A stretch of DNA of 64,000 nt, from assembly GCF_900112025.1 (NCBI RefSeq), contig NZ_FOKL01000004.1, positions 445,344 to 509,343 on the forward strand. The letters are read 5' to 3'. The notes under the pieces are model-generated. The model was not told the DNA's origin, searched no databases, and worked only from the letters and a program-made list of their open reading frames with translations. Below, one piece after another: positions 8,380-17,476 of this stretch (positions are counted from its first letter, which is position 1; each line of letters opens with the position of its first letter). Source of the stretch: Janthinobacterium sp. 344. Lineage in GTDB: Bacteria > Pseudomonadota > Gammaproteobacteria > Burkholderiales > Burkholderiaceae_D. Position numbers and translations under genes: made by a program.

Positions 8380-9748
8380 AAAATTCATCCGCAAGATCCT
8401 CGGCGTTAAAAAAGAGGCAGCGCGCGACACCACGGCACCTGTCGTGCTCGGTCCCGCGCAACACGGAATCGACCCGAAACTGGTGTCGTCGAATGCCATC
8501 CGCGTCACCAGCAGCCTGCAGGAAGCGGGCTTCGAGGCCTTCGTCGTCGGCGGCGCCGTGCGCGACCTGCTGCTGGGCGTGAAACCGAAAGACTTCGACA
8601 TCGCCACCAACGCCACGCCGGAACAGGTCAAGCGATTGTTCCGCCGCGCCTTCATCATCGGCAAGCGCTTCCAGATCGTGCACGTGATGTTCGGCCAGGA
8701 CCTGCTGGAAGTGACCACCTTCCGCGGCGCCGGCGCCGACTCCGCGCCGAAGGATGAACATGGCCGCGTCCTGCGCGACAACACGTTCGGCTTGCAGCAC
8801 GAGGACGCGCTGCGCCGCGACTTCACCATCAACGCCATGTACTACAACCCGGCCACGCAGGAAGTGCTGGACTACCACGGCGGCGTGGAAGACATCCGCG
8901 CCAAGACCTTGCGCATGATCGGCAAGCCGGAAGAGCGCTACCGCGAAGATCCCGTGCGCATGCTGCGCGTGGTGCGCTTCGCCGCCAAGCTGAAATTCAC
9001 CATCGAGCCGCATACGGCCGCGCCGATTCCCGTGATGGCGCCGCTGATCAACAACGTGCCGGCGCCACGCGTGTTCGACGAGATGCTCAAGCTCCTCATG
9101 AGCGGCCACGCGCTGGCCTGCCTGCAGCAGCTGCGCAAGGAAGGCTTGCATCACGGCCTGCTGCCGCTGCTCGACGTGGTGCTGGAACAGCCGCTGGGCG
9201 CGAAATTCGTCACCCTGGCGCTGGACGCCACCGACCAGCGCATCGCCGCCGGCAAGACCGTCTCGCCAGGCTTCCTGTTTGCCTCGCTGCTGTGGCACCA
9301 GGTGCTGGAAAAATGGACGGCCTACCGCGCCGCCGGCGAATCGACCATCCCTGCGCTGCACCTGGCGGCCGACGACGTGCTCGATTCGCAAACGGAAAAA
9401 CTGGCACTGCAGCGCAAGATCGGCTCGGACATGCGCGACATCTGGTCGATGCAGCCGCGCTTCGAGCGCCGGGTCGGCAAGGCGCCATACAAATTGCTGG
9501 AACACCTGCGCTTCCGCGCCGGCTACGACTTCCTGCTGCTGCGCTGCGCCTCGGGCGAGATCGACATGGACATCGGCGAATGGTGGACGGCGTTTTATGA
9601 AGGCGACGAGGAAACGCGCGAAGCGCTGCTGGTCAGCGCGAATGCCGCGCCGGGCGCCGTCAAGAAGAAGCGTCCGCCACGCCGCAGCACGCGCAGCAAA
9701 TCGGCTGGCGGCGGTGGCAGCACCACCGGCAGCACCAGCGGCGAGTGA
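8372..9748 (+). CDS. pcnB: Poly(A) polymerase I (polynucleotide adenylyltransferase)
   Basis: This 458-residue enzyme adds 3' poly(A) tails that promote RNA decay. The nucleotidyltransferase head is clear: VVGGAVRDLLLGVKPKDFDIATN carries the GG motif at 60-61 and the catalytic Asp75/Asp77 pair, followed by RRDFTINAMYYNP and the PEERYREDPVRMLRVVRFAAKL segment. This set is characteristic of PcnB rather than CCA-adding enzyme. The C-terminus is strongly basic and then Gly/Ser/Thr-rich (residues about 430-458), consistent with a disordered RNA-binding tail. It overlaps the HAD gene upstream and the folK start downstream. Confidence 0.93.
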   Translation: MIKKFIRKILGVKKEAARDTTAPVVLGPAQHGIDPKLVSSNAIRVTSSLQEAGFEAFVVGGAVRDLLLGVKPKDFDIATNATPEQVKRLFRRAFIIGKRFQIVHVMFGQDLLEVTTFRGAGADSAPKDEHGRVLRDNTFGLQHEDALRRDFTINAMYYNPATQEVLDYHGGVEDIRAKTLRMIGKPEERYREDPVRMLRVVRFAAKLKFTIEPHTAAPIPVMAPLINNVPAPRVFDEMLKLLMSGHALACLQQLRKEGLHHGLLPLLDVVLEQPLGAKFVTLALDATDQRIAAGKTVSPGFLFASLLWHQVLEKWTAYRAAGESTIPALHLAADDVLDSQTEKLALQRKIGSDMRDIWSMQPRFERRVGKAPYKLLEHLRFRAGYDFLLLRCASGEIDMDIGEWWTAFYEGDEETREALLVSANAAPGAVKKKRPPRRSTRSKSAGGGGSTTGSTSGE

Positions 9749-10245
9749 ACGCAGTCATGCAGCCAGTAAGGGAAGTTACCGCCTACATCGGCATCGGGGC
9801 GAATTTGGGCGACGCGCGCGCGAATGTGCAGGAGGCGATCGCGCGCCTGGCGCGCCTGCCCGGCGCGTCCCTGGTGGACGCCTCGCCCAGCTACCGCACG
9901 GCGCCCATCGATTCGAGCGGCGACGACTATATCAATGCCGTGGCGCGCATCACGACCACCCTGCCGGCCGAGGCATTGCTGCAAGCGCTGCACGCCATCG
10001 AGGCGGCGCACGGGCGCGAGCGGCCTTACCGCAACGCCCCGCGCACCCTGGACCTGGACTTGCTGCTGTACGGCGACGAGCAGATCGCCAGCGCCACCCT
10101 GACGGTGCCGCATCCGCGCCTCACCGAGCGCGCCTTCGTGCTGGTGCCGCTGCTGGCCCTGGCGCCCGCCATCGCCGTGCCCGGACTCGGTCCGGCGCAA
10201 CGCTACCTGGCGGGCGTGGCCGACCAGGCCATCAGCCAGCTCTGA
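9745..10245 (+). CDS. folK: 2-amino-4-hydroxy-6-hydroxymethyldihydropteridine pyrophosphokinase
   Basis: This 166-residue cytoplasmic enzyme of folate synthesis transfers pyrophosphate from ATP to 6-hydroxymethyl-dihydropterin. The HPPK signature NAPRTLDLDLLLYGDE is intact and includes the magnesium-binding Asp pair; the N-terminal YIGIGANLGD and C-terminal HPRLTERAFVLVPL are also typical. The annotated GTG start overlaps the pcnB stop by 4 bp. The ATG at 9757, four codons later, is equally plausible. The pcnB-folK pairing is conserved in many proteobacteria. Confidence 0.94.
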   Translation: MNAVMQPVREVTAYIGIGANLGDARANVQEAIARLARLPGASLVDASPSYRTAPIDSSGDDYINAVARITTTLPAEALLQALHAIEAAHGRERPYRNAPRTLDLDLLLYGDEQIASATLTVPHPRLTERAFVLVPLLALAPAIAVPGLGPAQRYLAGVADQAISQL

Positions 10246-10355
10246 GCCGCCGCGCCAGACATACACTACAATGCCGCCCCTGCACGCCGCCATATAAAGT
10301 ACTACACTAGCGGCGTCGCAATAGCATCACCCCCCTTTCACTCTAGAGAATACCT

Positions 10356-11231
10356 ATGTCCGCTTATTTGCAAGGAACAGATCTGGCCGCAAAAGACAAG
10401 GCCGCCACACCGGCGCCGGCGCCATCCAAGCCTGTCGCCAACAAGGCCGTGACCATCCATACCCTGGCCACGCTGCGCGCCGCCGGTGAAAAGATCACCA
10501 TGCTGACCTGCTATGACGCCAGCTTCGCCTCCCTGATGGACCGCTGCGGCGTGGAGATCCTGCTGATCGGCGATTCGCTCGGCATGGTCTGCAATGGCCA
10601 CAACTCGACCCTGCCCGTCACCGTGGCCGAACTGGCCTACCACACGGCGTCCGTGGCGCGCGGCAGCAAGTCGGCCATGATCATGTCCGACCTGCCGTTC
10701 GGCGCGTATGGCACCCCTGAAACGGCGTACGCCAACGCCGTCATCCTGATGCAGGCGGGCGCGCACATGATCAAGATCGAAGGCGGCGCCTGGCTGGCCG
10801 AGACCGTCCGCTTCCTCACCGAGCGCGGCATCCCCATCTGCGCCCACATCGGCCTGACGCCGCAATCGGTGCACCAGCTGGGCGGCTATAAAGTGCAAGG
10901 CAAGAGCACGGAAAGCGCCGCCGAACTGAAGAACGACGCGCTGGCGCTGCAGAACGCGGGCGCGGCCATCGTGCTGATGGAAGCCATGCCATCGCAGCTG
11001 GGCAAGGAAGTGACCGACATGCTGACGATTCCGACGATAGGCATCGGCGCCGGTCCCGACTGCTCTGGCCAGGTCCTCGTCATGCACGACATGCTGGGCG
11101 TGTTCCCGGGCCGCAAGGCGCGCTTCGTGCGCAACTTCATGGAAGGCGCGGCCAGTATCGACGACGCCGTCACCGGCTATGTGAAAGCCGTCAAGGATGG
11201 CAGCTTCCCGGCGCTGGAACACTGCTTCTGA
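10356..11231 (+). CDS. panB: 3-methyl-2-oxobutanoate hydroxymethyltransferase
   Basis: This 291-residue enzyme makes ketopantoate from 2-oxoisovalerate and methylene-tetrahydrofolate, the first committed step of pantothenate synthesis. The family core is obvious: [28 protein letters not shown], the metal-binding D-x-E region around [15 protein letters not shown] and the [20 protein letters not shown] segment. An Ala/Pro/Lys-rich N-terminal extension of about 35 residues precedes the domain. AGAGAA lies upstream of the ATG. Its 110-bp gap from folK holds no obvious terminator, so read-through from the hda-folK run is possible. No panC gene follows. Confidence 0.96.
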   Translation: MSAYLQGTDLAAKDKAATPAPAPSKPVANKAVTIHTLATLRAAGEKITMLTCYDASFASLMDRCGVEILLIGDSLGMVCNGHNSTLPVTVAELAYHTASVARGSKSAMIMSDLPFGAYGTPETAYANAVILMQAGAHMIKIEGGAWLAETVRFLTERGIPICAHIGLTPQSVHQLGGYKVQGKSTESAAELKNDALALQNAGAAIVLMEAMPSQLGKEVTDMLTIPTIGIGAGPDCSGQVLVMHDMLGVFPGRKARFVRNFMEGAASIDDAVTGYVKAVKDGSFPALEHCF

Positions 11232-11280
11232 TGGTTTGATTGGAGTTCACGGTTATTCGCTGAACCCCACAGCAACTACC

Positions 11281-11307
11281 GGGGTCAGACCCTCAGGGTC
11301 TGACCCC
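11281..11307. repeat. 27-bp palindromic element, copy 1
   Basis: GGGGTCAGACCCT and AGGGTCTGACCCC are perfect 13-bp inverted arms around a single C. The element lies between the convergent panB and puuC genes, 28 bp beyond the puuC stop. It shares the right-hand flank CAGCCCTT-CGTTTGGG with copy 2. No T-run follows on either strand, so it is not a canonical intrinsic terminator. It may protect mRNA 3' ends or act as a REP-like element. Confidence 0.85.
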
Positions 11308-11334
11308 AGCCCTTCGTTTGGGGTTATCTGTAAT

Positions 11335-12822
11335 TCACCCCACCTGTATCCACGTCGTCTTCAGCTCCGTGTACTTGTCCAGCGCGTGCAGCGACTTGTC
11401 GCGCCCGTTGCCCGACTGTTTATAACCGCCAAATGGCACGGTGATGTCGTCGCCGTCGTACTGGTTGACGTGCACGGTGCCCGCGCGCAGGGCGCGCGCC
11501 GTCTGGATGGCCTTGGTGATGTCCGAGGTCCACACGGCCGCCTGCAAGCCGTAGGGCGTGGCGTTGGCTTGCTGGATGGCTTCGGCGAGCTCCGTAAAGC
11601 CCAGCACGGACAGGACCGGGCCGAAGATCTCTTCGCGCGCGATCGTCATGCCGGCGTCCACGCCGAAGATGGTCGGCTGCACGTAGTAGCCGCCCGTATC
11701 CGTGCGCACGGCCTCGCCGCCGCCCAGCAGCTGCGCGCCTTCCTGCTTGCCGGCCGCGATATAGCCCATGACGGTTTGCATCTGCGTGGCGTCGACAATC
11801 GCCCCCATGACGGTGGCTTCATCGAGCGGGTCGCCGGGCTGGAAGCGGGGCAGCATGGCCAGCGCCCTGGCGATAAACTCTTCCTTGATCGATTCCTCCA
11901 CGAACAGGCGCGACGGCGCATTGCAGCTTTCGCCCTGGTTGAAGAAGATGGAGCCGACGGCGGCCGCCACGGCCTTGTCCAGGTCCGGGCAATCGGCGCA
12001 GACGATGTTGGCGGACTTGCCGCCCAGCTCCGTCCACGCCCGTTTCAGGTTCGACTGGCCCGCCATCTGCACGATCAATTTGCCCGTGCGCGTGGACCCC
12101 GTAAAACCGATGCAGTCGACATCCATGTGCAGCGCCAGCGCGGCGCCCGCCTCGTTGCCGTAGCCGGGCAGCACGTTGAAGACGCCGGGCGGCACGCCCG
12201 CCTGCAGCGCAATGTCGGCCAGGCGCAGCGCCGTCAGCGGCGATTTTTCCGACGGTTTCAATATCACGCTGTTGCCGGCGGCGAGCGCGGGCGCGATCTT
12301 CCAGGCGGCCATGATCATCGGGTAGTTCCACGGCACGATGGCGGCGACGACGCCCACCGGTTCGCGCGTGATGAGGGCCAGGCTGTTGGCGGGCGTCGGG
12401 GCGATTTCATCGTAGACCTTGTCGATCGCCTCGCCATACCAGCGCAGGCAGTTGGCGGTGGCGCCCACGTCCACGCTCTGGCTGTACTTGATCGGTTTGC
12501 CCATGTCCAGGGTTTCCAGCAGGGCCAGCTCGGGGCCGTGCTGCTGCACCAGGTCGGCGAACTTGATCAGTATCCGCTTGCGCTGCGCCGGCGATTGACC
12601 GGACCAGCGGCGGTCGTCGAAGGCGGCGCGGGCGGCCAGCACGGCCGCGTCCACGTCGGCGCCATCGCAGCGCGCCACCTGCCCCAGCAAGCGCCCGTCG
12701 ATGGGCGAGAGATTGTCGAAAGTCTGGCCGGATATTGCCCCTGTCCGTTCGCCGTTGATGAACGCGCGGCCATCGATCGTGAGCGCTGCGGCCCGTGCAT
12801 GCCAGCTGGTGTTTTCCGTCAT
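11335..12822 (-). CDS. puuC: Aldehyde dehydrogenase, gamma-glutamyl-gamma-aminobutyraldehyde type
   Basis: This 495-residue NAD(P)-dependent aldehyde dehydrogenase has a complete active site: Asn166 in VPWNYP, Glu265 in WTELGGKSANIV and the nucleophile Cys300 in FFNQGESCNAPSR. The NAD-binding stretch GFTGSTRTGKLI is also present. The closest group by motif style is PuuC/AldH, which oxidises gamma-glutamyl-gamma-aminobutyraldehyde or 3-hydroxypropanal-type substrates. Its position directly after the putrescine permease genes and near puuA, puuD and spuC supports the PuuC role. It starts 30 bp after the potI stop and is probably the last gene of that operon. Confidence 0.88.
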   Translation of the reverse strand: MTENTSWHARAAALTIDGRAFINGERTGAISGQTFDNLSPIDGRLLGQVARCDGADVDAAVLAARAAFDDRRWSGQSPAQRKRILIKFADLVQQHGPELALLETLDMGKPIKYSQSVDVGATANCLRWYGEAIDKVYDEIAPTPANSLALITREPVGVVAAIVPWNYPMIMAAWKIAPALAAGNSVILKPSEKSPLTALRLADIALQAGVPPGVFNVLPGYGNEAGAALALHMDVDCIGFTGSTRTGKLIVQMAGQSNLKRAWTELGGKSANIVCADCPDLDKAVAAAVGSIFFNQGESCNAPSRLFVEESIKEEFIARALAMLPRFQPGDPLDEATVMGAIVDATQMQTVMGYIAAGKQEGAQLLGGGEAVRTDTGGYYVQPTIFGVDAGMTIAREEIFGPVLSVLGFTELAEAIQQANATPYGLQAAVWTSDITKAIQTARALRAGTVHVNQYDGDDITVPFGGYKQSGNGRDKSLHALDKYTELKTTWIQVG

Positions 12823-12852
12823 CGTCGTCTCCTCGAAGGTGAAGACGCCAGC

Positions 12853-13704
12853 TTACTCCTGATCCGCCCCATATGCCGCGGACAGTTGCTTGCGCCGTCT
12901 GCGGTCGGCACGCGCCAGCATCACTGCATACACGATCACGGCAAGCGTCACGGCCAGGATGGTCAGCGCGGCGATCGCGTTCACGCGCGGGTCGAGTCCC
13001 AGGCGCGCGCGCGAGAAGATCACCAGCGGCATCGTCGTCGAGCCGGGACCGGACAAAAAGGCCGACAGCACCACGTCGTCGAGCGACAGGGTGAACGTCA
13101 GCAGCCAGGCCGAGGCGAGCGCCTGCGTGATGTTCGGCAGGGTCACGAGGAAGAACACCTGGTGCGCGCGGCAGCCCAGGTCCATGGCCGCTTCGGCCAG
13201 CGACTTGCTCATTTCCTGCAGGCGCGACTGCACCACCACGGCCGCATACGCCATGCCCAGCAGGGTGTGGCCCAGCCAGATGGTCAGCACGCCCCGTTCG
13301 GGAAAGCCGAAGACCTTTTGCATGGACACCAGCATCAGCAGCAGGGACAGGCCGATGATCACTTCCGGCATCACCAGCGGCGCGCTGGCCATGGCGGAAA
13401 ACATGGTGCGGCCACGGAAGCGCTGGTAGTTCGTCAAGGCGAAAGCGGCGAAGGTGCCGAGGATGACGGACGAGGTGGCCGACATGAAGGCGATTTTCAG
13501 CGACAGGCCAAAGCCCGAGATGATCTCCGTGTCGTTCATCAACTCGCTGTACCAGCGCAGCGAAAAGCCGCTCCACACCATGTCCTGGCGCGAGCTGTTG
13601 AACGAAAAGACGATCAGCACGATGATGGGCAGGTAGAGGAACAGGTAGCCCAGCGAGAGCCAGCCGCGGCCGAACCAGCGCTGCAGGAAAGTACGACCGT
13701 TCAT
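12853..13704 (-). CDS. potI: Putrescine/polyamine ABC transporter permease, PotI type
   Basis: This is a 283-residue inner-membrane permease with about six transmembrane segments, the first at residues 15-35 (YLFLYLPIIVLIVFSF). The cytoplasmic EAA loop, which contacts the ATPase, reads EAAMDLGCRAHQVFFLVTLP. The SLDDVVLSAFLSGPGSTTMP segment is characteristic of PotI/PotC-like permeases. It overlaps potH by 4 bp (ATGA), which indicates coupled translation. It pairs with PotH to form the channel for putrescine, or possibly other polyamines. Confidence 0.93.
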   Translation of the reverse strand: MNGRTFLQRWFGRGWLSLGYLFLYLPIIVLIVFSFNSSRQDMVWSGFSLRWYSELMNDTEIISGFGLSLKIAFMSATSSVILGTFAAFALTNYQRFRGRTMFSAMASAPLVMPEVIIGLSLLLMLVSMQKVFGFPERGVLTIWLGHTLLGMAYAAVVVQSRLQEMSKSLAEAAMDLGCRAHQVFFLVTLPNITQALASAWLLTFTLSLDDVVLSAFLSGPGSTTMPLVIFSRARLGLDPRVNAIAALTILAVTLAVIVYAVMLARADRRRRKQLSAAYGADQE

Positions 13705-14630
13705 TGCTTCTCTCCCTGGTTCTGGTCCGTCTTGTATTTGTTAAAAATCGCCATCGGCACGAGGATCAGCAGGATCACCAGCACCGTCACCGACGAGGCC
13801 ATGGCCCAGTCGTTGTTGGTGAAATACTCATCCCACAGCACCCTGCCGATCATCAGCGTTTCCGGGCCGCCCAGCAGCTCGGGAATCACATATTCGCCCA
13901 CGGACGGAATGAACACCAGCATGGCGCCGGCGATGATGCCCGACTTCGACAGGGGCACGGTGATGCGCCAGAAGGCTTGCAACGGCGTGGCGCCCAGGTC
14001 GGCCGCCGCTTCCAGATAGCGCACGTCCATTTTCACCAGGTTGGCGTACAGGGGCAGGATCATGAACGGCAGGTAGGCGTACACCATGCCGACCACCAGC
14101 GAGAACGAGGTGTTCATCATGTGCAGCGGCTCGCTCACCACGCCCAGCGCGATCAAGAGATCGTTGAGCAGGCCGTGGTTGGCCAGGATGCCCTTCCACG
14201 CATACACGCGCAGCAGGAAGGAAGTCCAGAACGGCAGCATCACCAGCATCATCAGCACGGGGCGGATGGACGGCCTGGCGCGCGCCATGAAGTAGGCGAA
14301 CGGGTAGCCGATGAAGAGGCAAATGGCCGTGGTGATGGCCGCGTATTTGATGGAGCTGAGGTAGGTGAGCAGATACAGTTCATCGGCGGCGATGAACAGG
14401 TAGTTGGCGATTTTCACCTTCAGCACGACGATGCCGTCGACATACGACAGCAAGCCGCCGAACGGGCTGCCCGCCGTGTCCATGTCGGACAGGCTGATGC
14501 GCAGCACGATCAGGAAGGGAACTAAAAAAGCCGCCGTCAGGAACAGTGTCGGCACGGCGATGACGGCGGCGCGCCCAGTGACCCAACGCAGGGCGACGAG
14601 CTTGCGCAGCGATTGCAGAATGGACGTCAT
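13701..14630 (-). CDS. potH: Putrescine/polyamine ABC transporter permease, PotH type
   Basis: This is a 309-residue integral membrane permease. A first membrane span around residues 23-43 is followed by a periplasmic loop containing a short tyrosine- and leucine-rich segment. The EAA motif reads EAAADLGATPLQAFWRITVP and precedes IPSVGEYVIPELLGG, a stretch conserved in PotH/PotB. The C-terminal span ends at IFNKYKTDQNQ. The start is 7 bp after the potG stop and the stop overlaps potI. These features place it as the second permease subunit of a type I polyamine importer. Confidence 0.93.
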   Translation of the reverse strand: MTSILQSLRKLVALRWVTGRAAVIAVPTLFLTAAFLVPFLIVLRISLSDMDTAGSPFGGLLSYVDGIVVLKVKIANYLFIAADELYLLTYLSSIKYAAITTAICLFIGYPFAYFMARARPSIRPVLMMLVMLPFWTSFLLRVYAWKGILANHGLLNDLLIALGVVSEPLHMMNTSFSLVVGMVYAYLPFMILPLYANLVKMDVRYLEAAADLGATPLQAFWRITVPLSKSGIIAGAMLVFIPSVGEYVIPELLGGPETLMIGRVLWDEYFTNNDWAMASSVTVLVILLILVPMAIFNKYKTDQNQGEKQ

Positions 14631-14637
14631 GATGGCC

Positions 14638-15786
14638 TCAGCTGGTCAGCACGACGATGTCGGCGCCATCCCACCATAGCCACACGCGCTGTTCGCGTTC
14701 GAGGCGCGCGGCGTCGTGGCGGGCCGCGTTGGTGCGCGAGACTTTCACCACCGTGCCGCTGTCGAGGCGCACATGGTAGCTGGTTTCATTGCCAAAATAC
14801 GCCATGGCGACGATCACGCCCTGGGCGCAGTTGTAGCCATGTTCCTTTGGCGACGCCCGCTCTTCCAGGGCAGGCGGCGCGCTCTGGATGCCGATTTTCT
14901 CGGGGCGCACGGCCACCGAGACATCCATGCCCAGGTTGCCCGTGATGCCATGCGCGACATAGTGGCGGCCGTCGGGCGTGTCGATGACCACGTGATCGGG
15001 TTCGTCTTCCGTGATGCGGCCGTCGAACAGGTTGACGCTGCCGATGAAGTCGGCGACGAAGCGGCAATTCGGCGTTTCGTAGATTTCACCGGGCGCGCCC
15101 ACCTGCAGGATGCGCCCCTCGCTCATGACGGCGATGCGCGTGGCCATGCTCATGGCCTCGTCCTGGTCGTGCGTGACCATCACGCAGGTGACGCCCACCT
15201 GCTCGATGATGTTGACCAGTTCCATCTGCGTGCGTTCGCGCAGTTTTTTATCCAGCGCGCCCAGCGGCTCGTCGAGCAGCAGCAACTGCGGACGCTTGGC
15301 CAGGCTGCGCGCCAGCGCCACGCGCTGCTGCTGGCCGCCCGACAGCTGGTGCGGCTTGCGCTGCGCGTATTGGCCCAGCTGCACCAGCGCCAGCATCTGC
15401 TCGACGCGCGCCGCCACTTCCGCTTTCGGCAAGCCATCGCGGCGCAGGCCGAAGGCGATGTTGTCCCACACGGACAAGTGCGGGAACAGCGCATACGACT
15501 GGAACATCATGTTGATGGGCCGCTGATGGGGCGGCACGTCGACGATGCTGTTGCCCGCCAGCGCGATGCGGCCCGAGGTCGGCGTCTCGAAGCCGGCCAG
15601 CATGCGCAGCAGGGTCGACTTGCCGCAACCTGAACTGCCCAGCAGGGCGAAGATCTCGCCCTTGTTGATCGTCACGGAAATACCATCGACGGCGCGCACG
15701 CCATCGAATTCCTTGACCAGCTGATCAATCAGCAAGAAAGGCGCTTGGGCGTCGCTGGCCGACGCGGCAGGTGTTGCTATCGTCAT
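14638..15786 (-). CDS. potG: Putrescine/polyamine ABC transporter ATPase, PotG type
   Basis: This is a 382-residue ATPase that energises the PotH/PotI permease. Walker [10 protein letters not shown] occupies residues 50-58, the ABC signature LSGGQQQR residues 148-155 and Walker B LLLDEP residues 169-174. A C-terminal TOBE-like regulatory domain (about 250-382) follows, as in PotG/PotA. It is the first gene of potG-potH-potI-puuC. In the related Pseudomonas spu cluster a binding-protein gene would lie just upstream; here only a 218-bp gap with a terminator and a palindrome is present. Confidence 0.93.
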   Translation of the reverse strand: MTIATPAASASDAQAPFLLIDQLVKEFDGVRAVDGISVTINKGEIFALLGSSGCGKSTLLRMLAGFETPTSGRIALAGNSIVDVPPHQRPINMMFQSYALFPHLSVWDNIAFGLRRDGLPKAEVAARVEQMLALVQLGQYAQRKPHQLSGGQQQRVALARSLAKRPQLLLLDEPLGALDKKLRERTQMELVNIIEQVGVTCVMVTHDQDEAMSMATRIAVMSEGRILQVGAPGEIYETPNCRFVADFIGSVNLFDGRITEDEPDHVVIDTPDGRHYVAHGITGNLGMDVSVAVRPEKIGIQSAPPALEERASPKEHGYNCAQGVIVAMAYFGNETSYHVRLDSGTVVKVSRTNAARHDAARLEREQRVWLWWDGADIVVLTS

Positions 15787-15816
15787 GTGTGGGTAGCTTC
15801 TGGGTAAGAGGGTGTC

Positions 15817-15850
15817 AAAATGAAAAACTGGCCGCTACAAAGAGCGGCCA
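15817..15850 (-). terminator. Rho-independent terminator of the puuD-puuA-spuC operon
   Basis: On the minus strand TGGCCGCT (15850-15843) and AGCGGCCA (15836-15829) form an 8-bp stem with a 6-nt loop. It is followed directly by GTTTTTCATTTTG. It lies between spuC and potG, so the two polyamine sub-operons are probably separate transcription units. Confidence 0.75.
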
Positions 15851-15949
15851 GGATGGAAGTTTAGCGGAACTGCCGCCATTGCGGTCCAAAAAAACTTGAG
15901 TTGGCGTCTATTTGGGTAAAAAACTGACACCACCCCAAGAGCCAACCCC

Positions 15950-15976
15950 GGGGTCGTACCCTGAGGGTACGACCCC
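15950..15976. repeat. 27-bp palindromic element, copy 2
   Basis: GGGGTCGTACCCT and AGGGTACGACCCC are perfect 13-bp arms around a G, beginning 29 bp beyond the spuC stop. Relative to copy 1 the arm core differs (CAGA becomes CGTA), yet the opposite arm changes to match, so pairing is preserved. The flank CAGCCCTT-GCGTTTGGG resembles that of copy 1. Together they look like two members of a structured dispersed element. Confidence 0.85.
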
Positions 15977-16004
15977 AGCCCTTGCGTTTGGGTTCAGCCA
16001 GAAC

Positions 16005-17465
16005 CTACACCCAGCCCTTCGCTTTCACATCCGCATACGTCTTGTCCAGGCACAGCCGTATTAGCGCCACCATCTCATCGATCTGAGCGCGCGTCATGAC
16101 CAGCGGCGGGGCGACGATCATGCGTTCGCCCACGGCGCGCATGATGACGCCGTTGTCGAACATGTGGCCGCGGCAGATCATGCCCACACCTTGATCCTCG
16201 TCGAACAGCTCGTTATCGTGCACGCTGGCGCCCTTGCGGCGCACCAGGTTCAGGCCCGCGACGAGGCCGCAGCTGTCCGCGTAACCGACCAGCGGATGCC
16301 CGGCCAGGCTGGCGAAGCACTGCTTCAGGTAAGGTCCCGTGTCGTCGGCCACCTTGGCCACCAGCTGCTCTTCCTCGATGATGCGGATGTTTTCCAGCGC
16401 CGCCGCGCAGGCCACGGGGTGGCCCGAATAGGTAAAGCCGTGCGTGAATTCGCCGCCCTGCTCGATCAAGACCTTGGCCACCCTGTCGCCCACCAGCACC
16501 CCGCCCAGCGGCACATAGCCCGAGGTGACGCCCTTGGCAAAGGTGATCAGGTCGGGCTTGATGCCGAACAGTTCGGAGCCGAACCAGCGCCCCAGGCGGC
16601 CAAAACCGCAGATGACTTCATCGGCGATGAGCAAGATGCCGTACTTGTCGCAGATGCGCTGGATTTCCGGCCAATACGTCGATGGGGGGATGATCACGCC
16701 GCCCGCGCCCTGCACCGGTTCGCCGATGAAGGCGGCCACCTTGTCGGCGCCGATTTCCAGGATCTTGTCTTCCAGCCAGCCGGCCGCCTTCAAGCCGAAG
16801 GCTTCCGGCGTCAAGCCGTGGCCCGATTCCAGGTAGTTGGGCTGGCCGATATGCGCGATGCCCGGTATCGGCAAGCCGCCCTGTGCATGCATGCCATCCA
16901 TGCCGCCCAGCGACGCCCCCGCCACCGTGCTGCCGTGATACGCGTTGTGGCGGCTGATGATGGTATGCCGCTCCTTGTGGCCGAGGATATCCCAGTAGCG
17001 GCGCACCATGCGCAAATTCGTGTCGTTGCCCTCGGAGCCCGAGCTGGTGAAAAACACGTGCTGGAACTGCGGCGGCGATATCTGCGCCAGCTTGGCCGCC
17101 AGCTGCGCGGCCGGCACGTTGGTCGTGCCAAAGAAGCTGTTATAGAAGGGCAGCGTCTCCATCTGTTTGTACACGGCTTGCGAGATCGACGTGCGGCCAT
17201 AGCCCACATTCACGCACCACAGGCCCGACATGCCGTCGACGATCTTCTTGCCCTGGCTATCCCACAGGTAGACGCCGTCGCCGCGCACCATCACCCTGGC
17301 GCCCTTGCTTGCCAGGTCCTGGAAATCGGTGAACGGATGCAGGTAGTGGGCCGAGTCCATTTTCTGGATGGCGGCCGTGTCATACACCTGCGGCGCCGCG
17401 TTTTTCTGCGCCACGGACGATACAAATGCGGCGCTCGGCGCCAGCGGATTGTTGGATGTGCTCAT
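16005..17465 (-). CDS. spuC: Putrescine--pyruvate aminotransferase (class III, PLP)
   Basis: This is a 486-residue class III aminotransferase. The PLP-lysine region reads LITFAKGVTSGYVPLGGVL, and the cofactor-binding GSEGNDTNLRMVRRYW and LIADEVICGFGRLG segments are intact. Motifs match the SpuC/omega-transaminase group, which moves the amino group of putrescine to pyruvate, giving 4-aminobutanal. The ATG at 17465 is chosen because AAAAGGAA lies 5-8 bp upstream and it begins 11 bp after the puuA stop; an in-frame upstream start would overlap puuA. SpuC and the PuuA route are alternative putrescine pathways, so their co-occurrence mirrors Pseudomonas spuABC. Confidence 0.9.
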   Translation of the reverse strand: MSTSNNPLAPSAAFVSSVAQKNAAPQVYDTAAIQKMDSAHYLHPFTDFQDLASKGARVMVRGDGVYLWDSQGKKIVDGMSGLWCVNVGYGRTSISQAVYKQMETLPFYNSFFGTTNVPAAQLAAKLAQISPPQFQHVFFTSSGSEGNDTNLRMVRRYWDILGHKERHTIISRHNAYHGSTVAGASLGGMDGMHAQGGLPIPGIAHIGQPNYLESGHGLTPEAFGLKAAGWLEDKILEIGADKVAAFIGEPVQGAGGVIIPPSTYWPEIQRICDKYGILLIADEVICGFGRLGRWFGSELFGIKPDLITFAKGVTSGYVPLGGVLVGDRVAKVLIEQGGEFTHGFTYSGHPVACAAALENIRIIEEEQLVAKVADDTGPYLKQCFASLAGHPLVGYADSCGLVAGLNLVRRKGASVHDNELFDEDQGVGMICRGHMFDNGVIMRAVGERMIVAPPLVMTRAQIDEMVALIRLCLDKTYADVKAKGWV

Positions 17466-17476
17466 GCGTGTTCCTT

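Noticed and set aside
11197-14019. A 940-codon open frame on the plus strand
   Set aside because: It lies antisense to puuC, potI and potH, is His/Arg/Gln-rich with no family similarity, and has the composition expected for the complement of GC-rich coding DNA.
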